From positions 39,715 to 103,714 of the forward strand of contig NZ_BAFT02000024.1 of assembly GCF_000308475.2 (NCBI RefSeq): a stretch of 64,000 nucleotides of DNA. The letters are read 5' to 3'. Numbering within the stretch: the stretch's first letter is position 1; each line of letters starts with the position of its first letter. This DNA is from Nocardia brasiliensis NBRC 14402. GTDB taxonomy: Bacteria > Actinomycetota > Actinomycetes > Mycobacteriales > Mycobacteriaceae. The notes beneath the pieces were generated by a model, which worked only from the letters and a program-made list of their open reading frames with translations, did no database searches and was not told the origin of the DNA. Positions 61,039 to 64,000 of the stretch are shown here, piece after piece. The position numbers were made by a program, and so were the translations under genes.

Positions 61039-61884
61039 ATGAGCGGAGTGGTCGCGGTGATCGGCGCGGGAACCATGGGGGCCGGTATCGCGCAGTGTCT
61101 GGCCCAGGTGGGCCGGGATGTCGTGGTCGTCGAGCCCGATCCGGCCGCCGTCGAGCGCGCGCGGCGCGGCCTCGGCGAATCGGTGCGGTTGGCGCTACTG
61201 CTCGGGCACGGCGACCGCGGGATCGCGCGCGAAGCCGCCCGCCGGGTGCGGTGGGCCGCGCGCATCGAGGAGCTGGGCGAGGCGGAGTTCGTCATCGAAT
61301 GCGTCACCGAGCGCATCGAACTCAAGGAGCGGCTGTTCGGCGAACTCGATCGCCGGTGTCCCGCGGACGCCGTCCTCGCCTCCTGTACCTCCGCGATCCC
61401 GATCGCCCGGCTGGCCGCCGCCACCGGCCGCCCGGACCGGGTGCTCGGCTTGCACTTCATGAATCCCGCGCCGCTGACCGAGGCGGTGGAAGTCGTGCGC
61501 GGCGCGCGGACGTCGACCGCGACGCTGGACCGGGCGAGAAGTCTGCTCGCCGAACTCGGCAAAACCGCCATCGTGGTCGGCGACCGCGCCGGCTTCGTAC
61601 TGAACCGTTTGCTCATGCTGAGCATCGCCGAGGCCGCCGACACACTCGGCACCGGTACCGACGCCGAGACCGTGGACGCGCTCTTCGAGCAGTGCCTCGG
61701 GCATCGGATGGGCCCGCTGCGCACCGCCGACCTGATCGGCCTCGACAACGTGGCCGACACCATCGCCGTACTGCGGCAAGAGACCGGCGCGCAACACTAT
61801 CGGGTGCCACCCGCCCTCGCGGCGCTGGTCGCCGCCGGACACTTCGGTCGCAAGACCGGGCAGGGATTCCATGACTATCGCTGA
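61039..61884 (+). CDS. 3-Hydroxyacyl-CoA dehydrogenase homologue of the extender pathway (FkbK/ZmaG-like)
   Basis: 281 residues from ATG 61039 (GAGGTGCAG upstream; the frame is open from 60988). NAD-binding VAVIGAGTMGAGIAQCLAQV, then VIECVTERIELKERLFGELD, catalytic-region ASCTSAIPIARLA and LGLHFMNPAPLTEAVEVV (His-Asn pair), and KTGQGFHDYR at the end. Predicted to oxidise glyceryl-ACP to the 2-hydroxy-3-oxopropionyl level with NAD, before the FAD enzyme at 51682 finishes hydroxymalonyl-ACP. Placement between two megasynthase genes supports a joint pathway. Overlaps the next gene by 14 bases. Confidence 0.9.
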   Translation: MSGVVAVIGAGTMGAGIAQCLAQVGRDVVVVEPDPAAVERARRGLGESVRLALLLGHGDRGIAREAARRVRWAARIEELGEAEFVIECVTERIELKERLFGELDRRCPADAVLASCTSAIPIARLAAATGRPDRVLGLHFMNPAPLTEAVEVVRGARTSTATLDRARSLLAELGKTAIVVGDRAGFVLNRLLMLSIAEAADTLGTGTDAETVDALFEQCLGHRMGPLRTADLIGLDNVADTIAVLRQETGAQHYRVPPALAALVAAGHFGRKTGQGFHDYR

Positions 61885-64000
61885 GCAGCCCCGCGCCGAG
61901 ACGACCGGACCACGGGCGCCGAGTGACGCGCAGCGTGCCGCCTTCGCGGCGCGAGCCCACCGCAACGGTGCCGAAACGGGCTGCGTAGACCTGTATCTGG
62001 AACTGAGCGGGTCCGTGACCGAGGCAGCCCTGTGCTGGGCCGTCGAGACCGCCGCGGCGGCATGTCCGGTGTTGCACAGCGTATTCCGGGAAGACACGGG
62101 GACGATCCAGGTGTTCGAGGCCGCGCCTGTCCCGGCCCTCGTACAGACTTGCGACGGGGTGGATGCCGCGGAGTTCGTCGCCGAATGGATCAGCGAAGAG
62201 CGTTCGCGTGCAATGGATATTCCCGGCGAGCGGCTGTATCGGCAGGTGATCTTCCCACTCGATGCGAACCGGGTCGGCTGGTATCAGCGTGGTCACCGCC
62301 TGGTCGTCGACGAGCCGGGCTTGCTCGCGCTGGCGGCCAGGGTGCGCGATCTGCTCGACGGTGCCGGTGCGGTCGCCGATTCCGGTGCACCGTTCGGGTC
62401 GGTCGAAGAACGTTTGGAGCACGAGCGCCGCTACCGCGAAGCGGGTGCGTGGGCCGCCGACCGCGAATACTGGACGGACAGCCTCGCCGTCGCGCTCCGG
62501 CCCGAACCGCTTCCGGTACCCATGGATTCGGGCGACCCGGCGACTCCCGACGGGTTGTGGGCCGAGGTCGCGGCGTCGGCCGAGTTGACCAGGATCGCTC
62601 GATTGTGTGGTGGCGGCGCGCCCGCCGTGCTGCTGGCCGCGCTGGCCGTCTACGGCACCCGGCTGGCCATGACGGGCGAATTCGTGATCGCCCTCACGGT
62701 GGGGGAAACCACTGTGCCACTGCGCATCACGGTGAACTCGCAGGACAGTTTCGGTGCGCTCGCCAAACAGGTCGGCCGCGAACTGCGTAAAGCGCGCCGC
62801 CACCGCTATATTCCGGATATCGATGATCCGTGGGCCGAAGCCCCACTGTTCGGACGGTGGCCACTCGAAGTGCGGATGCTGCCGGGCGCGGCCTTCGATC
62901 GTCTCGGCGCGGCGACCGTCACCGCGGTCGGAGGAGCGGGGGCAGTTCTCGGCCTGTGCCTCGATGACCGAGCCGCCGGTGGCTGGCGGCTCGCACTGCC
63001 CGGAGCACACCGTACGCATCGGAACCGGATCATCCGGCTGCTCGACGTACTCGCCCGCACACCGGACGCCCCGGTGGGCCTCGTGGGTCTGGCCGCTCCG
63101 AACGAGGCCGGTCCGCTCGTGGGACAGCGTCCGGATACCGCGGCCGCGCCGTCTACCACGCTGGCCGCGCTGTTCGCCGCGCAGGCCGCCCGCACACCGG
63201 CGGCGATCGCGCTCAGCGGCCCGGAGCGCACCCTGTCCTACGCCGACCTGCACGCTGCATCGAACCGATTGGCCCGCAAGCTGATTCGAGCGGATGTCGG
63301 CCCGGAGCGAGTGGTGGCGCTCGCGCTCGAACCCGCGGTGGAACAGATTGTCGCGCTGCACGCCGTGACGGCGACCGGCGGCGCGTACCTGCCGCTGGAC
63401 CCCGGCCATCCACGGGAGCGGCACGCCCACCTGCTCGACCTCGCCCAGCCGGTCTGCGTGCTCACCACCCGCCGTGCCGGATTCGTTGCGCCGCCGCATG
63501 TTCCGGTGCTCCACCTGGATGACATCGACCTCGCCGACGAGTCGGCCGCCCCGGTGACCGACGCCGAGCGAATCGCACCGCTGCGTCCGGAGAATCTGGC
63601 GTACGTGCTGTTCACCTCGGGCTCCACCGGTGAGCCTAAGGGCGTGGGCGTCACCAACGCCGCCGTGTGCACGCACCTGGCCTGGATGCAGCACCTGCAC
63701 GGGCTGGACGGCACCGACGCCGTGCTGCGCAAGACCGCGCTGTCGTTCGATGTCTCGGCGTGGGAGGTGCTGTGGCCCTTCACCGTCGGCGCTCGGCTGG
63801 TCCTCGATGCAGCGGCGGCGCAGGGCGAGCCGAGCGCGGTGGCCCATGCGATCACCGAGAACGCCGTCACCACCGTGCAATTCACTCCCGCCACCCTCGC
63901 CGCACATCGACTCGCGGTAACGGCGCCGTTCGGCTCGAGCGTGCGCCGGGTCCTGCTCGCCGGTGAGGCGCTGACGCACACGCTGGCGGCACAGCTGCCC
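61871..64000 (+). CDS. NRPS: degenerate condensation domain - adenylation domain (cut by right edge)
   Basis: ATG 61871 opens a frame with no stop to the window end: 710 codons. Residues ~15-420 follow a C-domain outline (GCVDLYLELSGSVTEAALCW, REYWTDSLAVALRPEPLPVP, a late APNEAGPLVG), but the HHxxxDG site reads WYQRGHRLVVDEPG, so the catalytic second His is replaced by Arg. The A domain from ~430 has A1 LSYADLHAASNRLARKL, A3 VLFTSGSTGEPKGVGVT and A4 SFDVSAWEVLWPF. Visible code positions are D-V-W-Q-L-A: the DVW start resembles Ser activators, but the rest does not. Downstream domains lie outside. Confidence 0.9.
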   Translation, partial: MTIAEQPRAETTGPRAPSDAQRAAFAARAHRNGAETGCVDLYLELSGSVTEAALCWAVETAAAACPVLHSVFREDTGTIQVFEAAPVPALVQTCDGVDAAEFVAEWISEERSRAMDIPGERLYRQVIFPLDANRVGWYQRGHRLVVDEPGLLALAARVRDLLDGAGAVADSGAPFGSVEERLEHERRYREAGAWAADREYWTDSLAVALRPEPLPVPMDSGDPATPDGLWAEVAASAELTRIARLCGGGAPAVLLAALAVYGTRLAMTGEFVIALTVGETTVPLRITVNSQDSFGALAKQVGRELRKARRHRYIPDIDDPWAEAPLFGRWPLEVRMLPGAAFDRLGAATVTAVGGAGAVLGLCLDDRAAGGWRLALPGAHRTHRNRIIRLLDVLARTPDAPVGLVGLAAPNEAGPLVGQRPDTAAAPSTTLAALFAAQAARTPAAIALSGPERTLSYADLHAASNRLARKLIRADVGPERVVALALEPAVEQIVALHAVTATGGAYLPLDPGHPRERHAHLLDLAQPVCVLTTRRAGFVAPPHVPVLHLDDIDLADESAAPVTDAERIAPLRPENLAYVLFTSGSTGEPKGVGVTNAAVCTHLAWMQHLHGLDGTDAVLRKTALSFDVSAWEVLWPFTVGARLVLDAAAAQGEPSAVAHAITENAVTTVQFTPATLAAHRLAVTAPFGSSVRRVLLAGEALTHTLAAQLP

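Noticed and set aside
51401..64000. Siderophore (nocobactin/mycobactin-type) cluster
   Set aside because: No salicylate synthase, lysine N-hydroxylase or cyclisation domains are present; the FkbH-type extender genes point to another product class.

Overview
The window is high-GC DNA with GTG/TTG starts, many 4-base ATGA/GTGA gene overlaps, leaderless-looking starts, F420-type LLM flavoenzymes, DUF574 methyltransferase, an MTB12-like secreted antigen and small Ala-rich exported proteins. This points to an actinomycete of the Mycobacteriales, most likely Nocardia or a close relative (inference; no rRNA is present). No tRNA, rRNA, CRISPR array or complete insertion sequence was seen.

Layout. 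1-3.6 kb: the left edge cuts a leftward pair, DUF1702 protein then a secreted FG-GAP/UnbV-type repeat protein, the pairing known from enediyne core cassettes, with a divergent AraC regulator. 3.8-8.5 kb: DUF6461 protein, membrane proteins and a NarL-type two-component system divergent from a DUF6463 membrane protein. 8.5-13.2 kb: a leftward three-gene module ending in a 1160-residue protein that joins a Lon-like Ser-Lys protease domain, one membrane helix and a long WD40 propeller. 13.3-23.8 kb: a DUF3558-like lipoprotein; a coupled ABC transporter + histidine kinase + response regulator + FAD monooxygenase set; a MetE/UROD-like protein; a DUF574 methyltransferase; an MTB12-like protein; and a second ABC pair. 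24.4-36.2 kb: two cytochromes P450, PucR, amidase, TetR, GNAT and methyltransferase genes, with two gene remnants (CocE hydrolase C-terminus, VOC C-terminus). 36.5-44.1 kb: a partner-switching signalling block (STAS, anti-sigma kinase, SpoIIE phosphatase, and a B12-binding protein carrying the W-x9-EH light-sensor motif), then a second STAS/anti-sigma pair. A frameshifted LLM gene and an inverted TetR duplication lie between them. 44.4-51.3 kb: an actinophage-like protein, an LLM enzyme, a GntR-controlled MBL/FAH operon headed by an internally deleted PEBP gene, a secreted protein and a Sel1/TPR membrane protein.

51.4-64 kb: a rightward hybrid NRPS/PKS cluster that runs off the right edge. 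Discrete ACP, acyl-CoA dehydrogenase, FkbH and 3-hydroxyacyl-CoA dehydrogenase homologues form the set that makes hydroxymalonyl-ACP (methoxymalonyl-ACP if an O-methyltransferase is added; none is visible here). They are interleaved with a KAS III-like protein, an A-PCP protein, a KS-[vestigial AT]-ACP-C megasynthase with half of a second C domain at its end, and a protein with a degenerate C domain followed by an A domain. The genes overlap or nearly touch from 51.4 kb on, so they are probably one transcript.

Most notable: the AT-less hydroxymalonyl-ACP NRPS/PKS line, the B12/light-type input next to partner-switching genes, the Lon-like/WD40 protein, the enediyne-type pair at the left edge, and several decaying genes whose origin can still be read.
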